Below are positions 9,326-16,523 of a stretch of 41,553 nt of DNA, piece by piece. The translations under genes were made by a program, and so were the position numbers. This DNA is from Pseudomonadota bacterium (GTDB taxonomy: Bacteria > Pseudomonadota > Gammaproteobacteria > Enterobacterales > Enterobacteriaceae), in contig JAGTSE010000056.1 in assembly GCA_018261615.1 (NCBI GenBank), forward strand, positions 1 to 41,553, written 5' to 3'. The notes below the pieces were generated by a model. It was not told the DNA's origin and made no database searches. It was given only the letters and a program-made list of their open reading frames with translations. Positions within the stretch are counted from its first letter, which is position 1. Each line of letters opens with the position of its first letter.

Positions 9326-10444
9326 ATGAAAAGCCAGTGGCTTATTATCATATTTACCGCTTTAGTGTGGCCGTGGGCGGCACAGGCACAATCGGTTACA
9401 GTGACCGATCTTGCCGGTCGCCACGTCACGCTTAACGCACCCGCGACGCGCATTATTCTCGCTGACAGCCGAATGTTGTTACCGATGAGCCTGCTGCATC
9501 CTGGCGATGCGCTCAAAGGGATTGTCGGATGGGATGATTCGCTGCAAACCCGGGCACCGGATATGGGGCGTTATTTTACCCGGCATTACCCAGCGCTGCC
9601 TTCCATTCCGGTATTTATTAACCCGTACCGTAGCAGCTTTAACGTTGAACAAGCCACGATGCTTAAACCGGATCTGATTGTTTTCGATACAGGGATCCTG
9701 AAGAAGCTCGAAAGTGAAGGGACGCTGGCATTGCTGGAGAAAAGCGGTATTCCGGTGGTGTTTATCGATTTTCGACAGCAGCCCTTAACCCATACACCGC
9801 TGAGTATGCGGCTATTGGGGGAGGTGACAGCCGAACAGCAGAATGCCGGGCGCTTCATTCAGCGTTGGAATCAATTGTTGGAGCGTACCCGCCAGCGTGT
9901 GGCAACAATCCCCAGAGAAGCGTGGCCTGGCGTTGTGTTTGAAAACCATGCCGGTATGACGGGCATGAACTGTTGTACCGTATTTGGTCGCGACAGTTTT
10001 GGCCAGTTCATCCCTGAAGCCGGTGGCCGCAATCTGATGGCGGACAAAGTCCCCCCTCAGGGTGCCGATATTAGCGCCGAATTGCTGATTGCGGTGCGCC
10101 CAGACGTATATTTAATGAGTGGCGCCGACTGGAGCCAGCGCGGGGGTTCTTCGCTGGCAGTGCCGCTGGGATATGAAGCTAGCCGCGCCAGTACCTTACC
10201 TAAGCTGCAGAAGCTGATGCAGCGGGAAGGTGTGAGCGTATTGCCCGTGGCGAAGGGAAAGCAGGTAATGGCTATCTATCACCAATTCTACGACAGCCCT
10301 TTCAACGTTGTGGCACTGGAAGCCATGGCCAAACTTTTCCATCCTCAGCAGTTTGATGATGTCGATCCTCAGGCCGATTTAGCATCGTTATACCGCGACT
10401 TTGTCGGCACTCCTTACAGCGGATTGTTTTACGTCCAGCCTTAA
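9326..10444 (+). CDS. Periplasmic iron-siderophore binding protein (FecB/TroA superfamily)
   Basis: The protein is 372 residues from MKSQWLII at 9326. This start follows AAGGA and opens a clear signal peptide (hydrophobic core LIIIFTALVWPW, cleavage after AAQA); two earlier in-frame ATGs would give unusual extensions. The mature protein begins SVTVTDLAGRHVTL, typical of class III substrate-binding proteins for Fe-siderophores. It continues with LKPDLIVFDTG, VVFIDFRQQP and LLIAVRPDVYLMSG. It would carry the ferri-siderophore through the periplasm. No permease or ATPase genes accompany it here, so it must share an importer encoded elsewhere or have another role. It is divergent from the biosynthetic operon across the Fur-box-like site. 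Confidence 0.8.
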   Translation: MKSQWLIIIFTALVWPWAAQAQSVTVTDLAGRHVTLNAPATRIILADSRMLLPMSLLHPGDALKGIVGWDDSLQTRAPDMGRYFTRHYPALPSIPVFINPYRSSFNVEQATMLKPDLIVFDTGILKKLESEGTLALLEKSGIPVVFIDFRQQPLTHTPLSMRLLGEVTAEQQNAGRFIQRWNQLLERTRQRVATIPREAWPGVVFENHAGMTGMNCCTVFGRDSFGQFIPEAGGRNLMADKVPPQGADISAELLIAVRPDVYLMSGADWSQRGGSSLAVPLGYEASRASTLPKLQKLMQREGVSVLPVAKGKQVMAIYHQFYDSPFNVVALEAMAKLFHPQQFDDVDPQADLASLYRDFVGTPYSGLFYVQP

Positions 10445-10451
10445 TGAAGTA

Positions 10452-10477
10452 AGCCCGTTCACCTGAGTGGACGGGCT
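10452..10477. terminator. Bidirectional intrinsic terminator between binding protein and receptor
   Basis: AGCCCGTTCAC and GTGGACGGGCT form a long stem around a CTGA loop, followed by ATTTTTCT on the plus strand. It lies between two convergent genes and can serve both. Confidence 0.85.
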
Positions 10478-10486
10478 ATTTTTCTA

Positions 10487-12553
10487 TCAGAACTTCAGGC
10501 TAACGCCCGCAGTGACTGAACGTCCCGGCGCTGGCTGACGTCCCCACGGGCTGGTATCAATGCCGCGGAACCAGTAGTCGCGATTAAAGATATTGTTAAT
10601 TCCGACATAGCCGTTCAGCACGGTACTGCCTGACTTAAACAGATCGCGGCTTACTTGGGCATTCCATACCCAGTAAGACGGCATTTGACCAACGGAACCG
10701 GTGCTGTTCTCCGAAACGGTATTAGCCGCATCCGTATAGGATTTACTGAAGTAGTAGCCCGCCAGCGAGAAGGTGGTTTCACGCCAGTCATAGCTTCCAT
10801 CCATCGTCAACTGCGTGCGCGAGGCATACGGCACTTCTTTACCACGGTTAACGCCGTTACGCTGTTCCGCCTGCAACCAGGCATATCCTGCATGCAATTT
10901 CAGGCCTTCAATGGCTTGCGGGCTCCAGAACCCTTCCAGCTCAACGCCCTGATGGCGGGTGCGTCCGATATTGAGATAGCTATCAGATACACTGTCGTAG
11001 GAGATCTGATCTTTATAATCGATGCGATACAGACCGGCGTGGAGGCTAACATTCTCGGTTGGTTTGTAACGAACGCCACTCTCGTAGTTCCACGCCAGCT
11101 CAGAACTGACGTCGCCGCCTTTCACAATTTGCGTAGCCTGTGCCGGACGCAGGCTTTTCTGCATGTCCGCGTACAGGAACCACTGCGAGGTAAGCTGGTA
11201 GCCTACCGTCAAGCCGGGTAGCCACTGCGTGTCCGGCGTGGAGGTTCGTTGGCCCGTTTTTTTATCGGTGTATTTTTCGCTGATGTTCTCATAGCGCATA
11301 CCAGGGGTAATGGTCAGAGTGTCATTGAACAGTTTGACGGCATTGCTGATATAACCTGCCCAGGCATTATTATCAAAGTCCCAGTCGCGAGTTACCGCTG
11401 TCACGCCTGTTGCCAGGGTGCGCTGACGTACCTGGTAATCGATTTTTTCACTCACAAAGCGCCCACCCACAATCCATTGCTGGTTCACATTATCGCCGTT
11501 GATATCCATGCTGATACGCGGTTCAGTCCCCCAGACTTTGAAATTGCGAGGCGAGTTTTGCACGATATCGGCAGGTAAGGCAGGGTTGAAGTTTTGCCCG
11601 GCGACTTTACTCATGCCGACATGGAAATCACGATCTGAGTCATGACCAAAGAACATCCAGTTAAATTCTGCATTATCAATAAAACCCAGTGAACCGAGTT
11701 GCCGGTTATAGACTGCGCTATAACGCTTGGTGTGACCGTCGTAATCATCCCATGGACGGGTGCTTTGACGGCGATCGCGGTTATAGTCTGCGGTCGAAAG
11801 GGCACCCGCCAGATCGGCGTGTGCATCGTAGTATTGGTAGGAGAGATTTAAGGTTGTGTCTTCGTCGATGTTCCACAGGCCGCGTATGCGGAAGTTCTGA
11901 ACTTTGCTGTCGCTATGCTCACGGAACGAGCTACCTTTCACCTGGTTAGCTTCAACCTGCAGCCCGAAGTCATCATTCAGCATGCCGCCGGTGCGAATAT
12001 AGGTATCCCAAAGATTGTGTCCCTTACCGTAAAATGTGGCGCGCTCGGCAATCTCATTTTCCCATTTCAGCGGAATGGGTTTACTGATCAGATTGATGAC
12101 GCCGCCAACGTTATTCGGGCCATATTGTACTGCCGCGCCACCGCGAACCACGTCAATGCGATCAATGGTCGAAAACGTTACCGGAAACAGCGACATTCCT
12201 TCCTGACCGTAAGGTGCCAGCACCAGCGGAATACCGTCCTCAAGGATTTGTGCGCGGCCGCTGCGGCTGTCGTACAAGCCCCGGACCGCAATTTGTGGCA
12301 GTACGCCTGTACCGGTTTCATCCTGAATCTTGACTCCAGGCACACGCTGCAACGCATCATCAAGGGTACGATTAGCCCCTTTTTCCAATTGATCGTTGCT
12401 GATAACGGTGCGGCTCCCGGCCCAGGTTTTCACTTCTTCTGCGCGTGAATCGCCAAGAATATTCCCTGATACCGTTATTGTTTGTTCTGCTGCATAACTA
12501 CATTTACCGGCCATGAGCATGGCCACTGCTGCGGCAATTTTTGTGCGTCTCAT
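10487..12553 (-). CDS. TonB-dependent ferri-siderophore receptor (FecA/PvuA-like)
   Basis: This outer-membrane receptor has 688 residues from MRRTKIAAAV. That ATG is spaced six bases from AGGA; an ATG two codons earlier touches the Shine-Dalgarno sequence and is less likely. The signal peptide ends near CSYAAEQ, and a TonB-box-like stretch TITVSGN follows. The plug domain shows SNDQLEKGANRTLDDALQRV, VRGLYDS and DRIDVVRGGAAVQYGPNNVG. A 22-strand barrel follows and ends in the outer-membrane signature VTAGVSLKF. There is no FecA-type N-terminal signalling domain, so regulation is probably through Fur alone. The adjacent pathway implies that it imports the vibrioferrin-like product; PvuA of Vibrio and FecA are the nearest known types. 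Confidence 0.85.
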   Translation of the reverse strand: MRRTKIAAAVAMLMAGKCSYAAEQTITVSGNILGDSRAEEVKTWAGSRTVISNDQLEKGANRTLDDALQRVPGVKIQDETGTGVLPQIAVRGLYDSRSGRAQILEDGIPLVLAPYGQEGMSLFPVTFSTIDRIDVVRGGAAVQYGPNNVGGVINLISKPIPLKWENEIAERATFYGKGHNLWDTYIRTGGMLNDDFGLQVEANQVKGSSFREHSDSKVQNFRIRGLWNIDEDTTLNLSYQYYDAHADLAGALSTADYNRDRRQSTRPWDDYDGHTKRYSAVYNRQLGSLGFIDNAEFNWMFFGHDSDRDFHVGMSKVAGQNFNPALPADIVQNSPRNFKVWGTEPRISMDINGDNVNQQWIVGGRFVSEKIDYQVRQRTLATGVTAVTRDWDFDNNAWAGYISNAVKLFNDTLTITPGMRYENISEKYTDKKTGQRTSTPDTQWLPGLTVGYQLTSQWFLYADMQKSLRPAQATQIVKGGDVSSELAWNYESGVRYKPTENVSLHAGLYRIDYKDQISYDSVSDSYLNIGRTRHQGVELEGFWSPQAIEGLKLHAGYAWLQAEQRNGVNRGKEVPYASRTQLTMDGSYDWRETTFSLAGYYFSKSYTDAANTVSENSTGSVGQMPSYWVWNAQVSRDLFKSGSTVLNGYVGINNIFNRDYWFRGIDTSPWGRQPAPGRSVTAGVSLKF

Positions 12554-12582
12554 CGTCATTCCTGAATATTGATAATTTATAG

Positions 12583-12611
12583 TAATGATTCTGATAAATA
12601 TTATCATTATC
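12583..12611 (-). promoter_or_regulatory. Fur-box-like operator of the receptor gene
   Basis: GATAAATATTATCATTATC at 12593-12611 agrees with the 19-bp Fur consensus at about 15 positions, and AATGATTCTGATAA just beside it extends the array. It lies 30-58 bp upstream of the receptor start. The remainder of the 304-bp gap to the LysR stub (12612-12857) shows no gene; it may hold the junction of the siderophore insertion. Confidence 0.7.
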
Positions 12612-12857
12612 AAATAAAAGTTAATATTCATGAATGGAACGTAAACCTATGTCAAGACAATAATATTGGTATTTTTTCGGGATAAAACATGAAAAAGCAT
12701 GTGCGAAGGAGTGCGGAAACCCAGAGAAGGCGCGGGATGACAGAGGGGGAGAGTAACAGGAATTGATGTCTGGCGTTAACGTTCGAATTTTATGACGATT
12801 ATGTTTAATATTTTTGAATTAGTTACGGTATCAACATGGCATTTTTTTCCCTTGCCA

Positions 12858-13190
12858 CTATCGAAGGGGTGAGTCGCCCTGGCGCAAATGCAGCGTCGCC
12901 AGCGTCAGTTCCGTTGCTCGCGGTTTCACCTGCACCAGCCTGGTGGCGTCCGATATATGGTTCAATGCTTCGCGTATTTGCAAAGCATAGAGCCTCCCTT
13001 CTTCATTAATCTGTATCCCGCGCCCGTGACGGATAAAGAGCTTTACGCCTACCATGCCCTCCAGGGTTTTAATGTGTTGGCTAATAGCAGAATGCGTCAT
13101 GTTCATCTCTTTCGCGGCCAACGTGACGCTGCCAGGGCGAGCAACAGCCTCAAGGCTTCGCAGAGTGGCAATAGGTGGGTAATCCGACAT
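12858..13190 (-). pseudogene. LysR-family regulator, truncated to its DNA-binding domain
   Basis: The first 95 residues are a normal LysR helix-turn-helix domain (LRSLEAVARPGSVTLAAKEM, THSAISQHIKTLEGMVGVKL) of the GcvA-like kind. LysR proteins have about 300 residues; here the effector domain is absent and the frame closes at 110 residues after unrelated residues. The break falls where the siderophore locus begins, so the insertion or its deletion scar probably removed the rest. It may still be translated but should lack effector sensing. Confidence 0.75.
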
Positions 13191-13201
13191 AGGGCATTTT
13201 T

Positions 13202-13423
13202 CTTAACGTTATCCTGGCTGTATGCCGGGAATGGGATACTCTGCTTGAAGACCGCGCCATAGCGCCTCGCCCTGACCAGGTCGCGGTAACCAGTACGGTG
13301 GTGTGGTCATTTATTCAGTTCATGATCCCGCAAGTGGTAGCGGCAGACACCTTTAAAAACATTCAGTCGATTGCTGAATCCTATGAAGCCCTGCCAGCTT
13401 TTAAAAAATATCCCTTATGTTAA
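13202..13423 (+). pseudogene. C-terminal remnant of a glutathione S-transferase-like gene
   Basis: An open frame without a start reads CREWDTLLEDRAIAPRPDQV and ends NIQSIAESYEALPAFKKYPL, then C and stop. This is the helical C-terminal pattern of GST proteins, including the closing 'ALPAFKKY' helix. It begins only 12 bp from the LysR stub's start codon, so the GST N-terminus and the intergenic promoter have been lost. A LysR gene divergent from a GST gene is a common arrangement. Confidence 0.5.
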
Positions 13424-13501
13424 GTGGGGATGACGGTTACCCGATGTCCAAAAGTGAGCGATCTCAATCGGCTCAAATTATGCGCCAATTGAGATACAGC
13501 A

Positions 13502-13750
13502 TCACACCGTCGGGATAGTGCCGCCATCGATGACATATTCGGTACCGGTGATGGCGGCCGCATGAGATGAGGCGAGGAAGGCAATGAGATTCGCCACCTC
13601 AATGGGCTTTGACGGACACCCCAGCGGAATACCACCGAGTGCATTCATAATGATCTGCTGACCGCCCGCATAATCCGTTCCAGCCTGTTGCGCCAGCCGC
13701 TCTGCCAGCGCCACCGCCGCTTCGGTTTCGATCCAGCCGGGCGCAGCGCT
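13502..13750 (-). pseudogene. C-terminal remnant of an SDR oxidoreductase
   Basis: The minus strand reads PGWIETEAAVALAERLAQQA, then IIMNALGGIPLG, KPIEVANLIAFLASSHAAAI and TGTEYVIDGGTIPTV. This is the last third of a classical SDR: the PG motif after the active site, the substrate loop and the GxxxxVDGG-type end. No catalytic YxxxK remains, and the frame upstream (TPRRPGVISRL) is unrelated. The frame stays open for a short nominal ORF to 13786. Together with the N-terminal piece at 1048-1221 it probably represents one ancestral gene. Confidence 0.7.
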
Positions 13751-13797
13751 CAAGCGGCTTATCACACCGGGCCGCCGTGGCGTCACTTTCCCTACAC

Positions 13798-13822
13798 AGA
13801 AGCGTTATACAGTAGCGCTTCT
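13798..13822. promoter_or_regulatory. Inverted repeat upstream of the acyltransferase gene
   Basis: Arms AGAAGCG and CGCTTCT are separated by 11 bases (TTATACAGTAG), ending 17 bp before the ATG at 13840. It could be an operator or a 5'-UTR hairpin. There is no U-tract, so it is not a terminator. The regulator is unknown. Confidence 0.35.
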
Positions 13823-13839
13823 GAGAAGAGGGAATCACG

Positions 13840-14460
13840 ATGAAACAGACCAAATTAGCAGAAACCTGGATCGATCCCAGCGTTCGTATGCGCGAATGTA
13901 AAATAGGGCAGCAATGTGAAGTGCTGGCCAATAGTTTGATGGAATACAGTATGTTAGGTGATTTTTCCTATATTGGAGAATATTGCACTGTTGCCGATGC
14001 TGAGATAGGGAAATTTGTCGCCATTGCCAATAATGTGCGTATTGGCGCGCCCAATCATCCGATGGGGCGGCCATCCCAGCACCGCATCACCTATTGCCCG
14101 GAGTACTATTCCGCCAGCGCGGTACGTGATCACGACTTTTTCACTCAGCGGCGTGACGATCGCGTCGTCATCGGCAATGATGTCTGGATTGGCCATGCGG
14201 CTATTGTGCTGCCCGGTGTGACAGTCGGAGATGGCGCTGTTATTGCGGCTGGTGCCGTGGTCAGTAAAGATGTGGCACCTTACACCATCGTTGGTGGCGT
14301 TCCGGCAAAGGTTATTCGTTTGCGCTTCTCCCCACATATTGGCCAGCAGTTACAACAGATCGCCTGGTGGGAGTGGCCGCTGGAGACCATCATCGAACGG
14401 CTGGCCGATTTTCAGGATGAAAACATAGAAGCGTTTTGCGAAAAGTGGCGACGCCAGTAA
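13840..14460 (+). CDS. Hexapeptide-repeat acyltransferase (DapH/DapD/GlmU-like, phosphonate-associated type)
   Basis: This 206-residue protein has a left-handed beta-helix. Hexapeptide turns are visible in IDPSVRMRECKIGQ, IGEYCTVADAEIGKFVAIAN, VVIGNDVWIGHAAIVLPGVT and VGDGAVIAAGAVVSKDVAPY. The end TIVGGVPAKVIRLRF is the usual cap of O- and N-acetyltransferases of the LbH-XAT group. The loop NHPMGRPSQHR...EYYSAS resembles the hexapeptide transferases associated with phosphonate metabolism genes. It would use acetyl-CoA; the acceptor is unknown. No phosphonate genes lie beside it, so it is isolated here. The start is supported by a nearby GAGGGA. Confidence 0.7.
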   Translation: MKQTKLAETWIDPSVRMRECKIGQQCEVLANSLMEYSMLGDFSYIGEYCTVADAEIGKFVAIANNVRIGAPNHPMGRPSQHRITYCPEYYSASAVRDHDFFTQRRDDRVVIGNDVWIGHAAIVLPGVTVGDGAVIAAGAVVSKDVAPYTIVGGVPAKVIRLRFSPHIGQQLQQIAWWEWPLETIIERLADFQDENIEAFCEKWRRQ

Positions 14461-14470
14461 GCCGCGCTCA

Positions 14471-14581
14471 GTGCTCTTTCGCGCATGGGAAAGAGATTAT
14501 TGCCTCGCCGATGGTTTTGGTGTTGGTTTTGAAGAGCCATGCATTATCGGCGAAGTAAAAAACCTCCGACCAGATCGTTAA
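14471..14581 (+). other. Short open fragment after the acyltransferase, probable gene remnant
   Basis: A GTG-initiated or start-less frame of 36 codons reads VLFRAWERDYCLADGFGVGF, continuing EEPCIIGEVKNLRPDR and stop. It has no family I recognise. Its position between a complete gene and a repeat element suggests a broken gene end. It may equally be chance. Confidence 0.2.
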
Positions 14582-14600
14582 TTTTGTTGTGCATCCCGAA

Positions 14601-14628
14601 ATTAAGAGCCTAATGGGATAGGCTCTAA
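14601..14628. repeat. Palindromic repeat, copy A (left border of the restriction block)
   Basis: AGCCTAATGGGATAGGCTCT at 14607-14626 is the exact reverse complement of 23378-23397. It is itself a hairpin (AGAGCCTA / TAGGCTCT around ATGGGA). It resembles a dispersed intergenic sequence found in many enterobacteria, as I remember it. Confidence 0.7.
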
Positions 14629-14660
14629 GCGCTCCCGGCCAGAACCGGGAGCGCTGTTTT
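14628..14660. terminator. Intrinsic terminator between the acyltransferase side and symE
   Basis: AGCGCTCCCGG and CCGGGAGCGCT pair around CAGAAC-type loop bases, followed by GTTTT on the plus strand. It lies just beyond the symE stop, so it can also end symE transcription. Confidence 0.75.
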
Positions 14661-14956
14661 CAAGCTGTGATCGATTTACCCGCCGCTAACCGGGCGGCCA
14701 GCTCTAACGACGTTTTTATTTCCGGCTCTTTCGGTGGCTGCCGGGTGGTCAGCAAAATACAGCCCCGCATCACCTGCACATCGACTTTCTCACCCACAGC
14801 AAAACCCGCCGCCTCCAGCCATAACCCCTTCATAACCACCGCCGGAGTATAAACGTTATCCCGGTGACGCCCCGCATAACTCACCGTTAAATGACGGTAC
14901 GTTACCGAACGGGCTTTTTCATTCTCACAAACTGCAATACAATCCACGTCAGTCAT
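14660..14956 (-). CDS. symE: SymE-type toxin of a type I toxin-antitoxin pair
   Basis: SymE of E. coli is an SOS-induced, AbrB-fold protein whose overproduction blocks translation and which is held down by the antisense RNA SymR. This 98-residue protein carries the family pattern RHLTVSYAGRH...TPAVVMKGLWLEAAGF and VGEKVDVQVMRGCILLT, a SpoVT/AbrB-like swapped-hairpin core. It lies downstream of the hsd genes as in E. coli, within the same immigration-control block. The 5' region overlaps the predicted SymR on the opposite strand. I could not confirm a LexA box upstream. Confidence 0.85.
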   Translation of the reverse strand: MTDVDCIAVCENEKARSVTYRHLTVSYAGRHRDNVYTPAVVMKGLWLEAAGFAVGEKVDVQVMRGCILLTTRQPPKEPEIKTSLELAARLAAGKSITA

Positions 14957-15027
14957 AATTACTATTCTCTATTAATAGCGATTGTGATCAGCGGTGCGGG
15001 TGTGTTGCCGCACATCCCCACCGCGCC
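14951..15027 (+). ncRNA. symR: SymR antisense RNA
   Basis: The plus strand opposite the symE start reads AGTCATAATTACTATTCTCT and onward, and resembles the 77-nt SymR of E. coli as I remember it. A small hairpin (CTATT / AATAG) is followed by a terminator stem, GCGGTGCGGG...CCGCACATCCCCACCGC. It covers the symE ribosome binding site and start codon, so pairing would block translation. Exact ends are estimates. Confidence 0.65.
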
Positions 15028-15163
15028 AAAAAACAACTGAAAAAATAACCAGCAAAAAAACAAAAGTCCACAAAAAAACAGACAATAATCAGCACCATTC
15101 GGAATAATAAACAAAACGCGCCTGAAATATTTTAAAAGCTTTTAAAAACACCCAAAGATAAAA

Positions 15164-15185
15164 ACGCACGGCATTAACCGTGCGT
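15164..15185 (-). terminator. Intrinsic terminator of hsdS
   Basis: ACGCACGG and CCGTGCGT form an 8-bp stem; on the minus strand GTTTTTAT follows. It starts about 16 bp past the hsdS stop. The interval from here to SymR is very A-rich (runs of A on the plus strand) and should contain the symE promoter. Confidence 0.8.
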
Positions 15186-15200
15186 GAAATAATGATGAGT

Positions 15201-16523
15201 TTATGCTTTTTTGCGCGATGCCTTTTTACCACCACTGGCCGCGCGTTCGGCTTTTATTTTTTCCAGTAATGCAGTCGCGCTATTTTCCCCGCAGATCAGA
15301 TCCGGGTTTTCTGCCCGCCACTGGGCAGTGAGTTCACCGCGAAATGCCTTCGCGAGGATCGATTGGGTGAGGTTGTTTACGCGGGCAAGGGCAGTGTTGA
15401 CCTGTTTTTCAATGGTATCGGCATAGGCGAATAGCTGTTCGACACGGCGGACAATCTCGTGTTGTTCAAGATCCGAGGGTTTTGGTATGGGAATCTCTAA
15501 TAATGCTTTTTGACCAATATTCCTCATTGACATTTGATTTCCTGTCGAGCGGAATTCAATCTCATGGCGACCATAAATTGAACGAAGGAAAATATTAACC
15601 CATGGCTTATCTTTTTCTGGCATCACTAAGCGTAACACTTTATCGCTTAACATCAGGTTTTTAGTGATATTTTTTACAATTACAGGATTACCTAAAAGCT
15701 CAATGGTATTAGCTCGGGATATAAGGAAGTCACCAACATTTATCCTGCGTGACTCTAAAAATAGATCATTTTCAGGAAGGGTTTTACTCTCTTCCTCATT
15801 ATATTCACCCCAAGTTACGGCACTGATTTTAATAATTCCATACTCGTCATGTTCAGGGGGGGTCTCAATACATTTTAAATTTTTACCAGCTTCAATTTTT
15901 GTAACTATGTGATCAAGGGATAATTGAACCCACTTATCCAAGTCAATGTTATTTTCTTTTCGCCATTCTTCGGTCAACTTACCTCTAACCGCAGCAGCCA
16001 GTACCGCCTGACGAAAACGTTTCAACATTTTCTGGATTTGCTCAAGGCGTGCTTTGGTGCTGTCTACCTGCGCCAGTAGCGTATCGAGTTTTTCAGCAAT
16101 AATTTTTTGCTCGGCTAAACCCGGTATTGCAATATCAAGCTCTTTGAAATATTTAAAATGGCGAGAATATCCTTTATCCGGAATATCTAATGAACGCAAA
16201 CCATAGTAAGCGTATCTGGGATACAAAAAAGCTTGTGCTTTTAGTAATTTTGTCCCATCCGCACCGGGTACAAAAGGGTAAGTAATCCATTTAATTATGC
16301 GGGTGTGATCACCGAATAAGCATATTGGTTCTTCTGAATGAATAAGCTTTTTTTCGTCATCGATATAACCAGAAATCATTTCTTGCCCTTGATCAATGAC
16401 AGGGTATAACCCTTGCGGCGAGCAATCTTTACTTTTGACTTTCTTGTTAATTGTAGAAATCTGCTCAAAACAATCAATTGCAGGTTTAAATGACCAGATA
16501 TTAGGTATTGCTTTGGCACTCAT
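15201..16523 (-). CDS. hsdS: Type I restriction-modification specificity subunit HsdS
   Basis: HsdS recognises a bipartite DNA site for the HsdM/HsdR complex. The protein has 440 residues. Target-recognition domain 1 covers about residues 1-130. The first conserved spacer follows (PGLAEQKIIAEKLDTLLAQV...RFRQAVLAAAVRGKLTEEW), then domain 2 at about 190-345. The second spacer is HEIVRRVEQLFAYADTIEKQ...SILAKAFRGELTAQWR. The spacers and tail are EcoKI-type, so the enzyme should be type IA. The recognition domains are distinctly AT-rich compared with the spacers, as expected for exchanged cassettes, and set a site I cannot predict. The start overlaps the hsdM stop by four bases (ATGA). Confidence 0.92.
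   Translation of the reverse strand: MSAKAIPNIWSFKPAIDCFEQISTINKKVKSKDCSPQGLYPVIDQGQEMISGYIDDEKKLIHSEEPICLFGDHTRIIKWITYPFVPGADGTKLLKAQAFLYPRYAYYGLRSLDIPDKGYSRHFKYFKELDIAIPGLAEQKIIAEKLDTLLAQVDSTKARLEQIQKMLKRFRQAVLAAAVRGKLTEEWRKENNIDLDKWVQLSLDHIVTKIEAGKNLKCIETPPEHDEYGIIKISAVTWGEYNEEESKTLPENDLFLESRRINVGDFLISRANTIELLGNPVIVKNITKNLMLSDKVLRLVMPEKDKPWVNIFLRSIYGRHEIEFRSTGNQMSMRNIGQKALLEIPIPKPSDLEQHEIVRRVEQLFAYADTIEKQVNTALARVNNLTQSILAKAFRGELTAQWRAENPDLICGENSATALLEKIKAERAASGGKKASRKKA

Noticed and set aside
15037..15052. CTG-N10-CAG sequence as a LexA box for symE
   Set aside because: CTGA...CCAG differs from CTGT-N8-ACAG in both conserved half-site ends and lies in an A-rich tract where such matches occur by chance.
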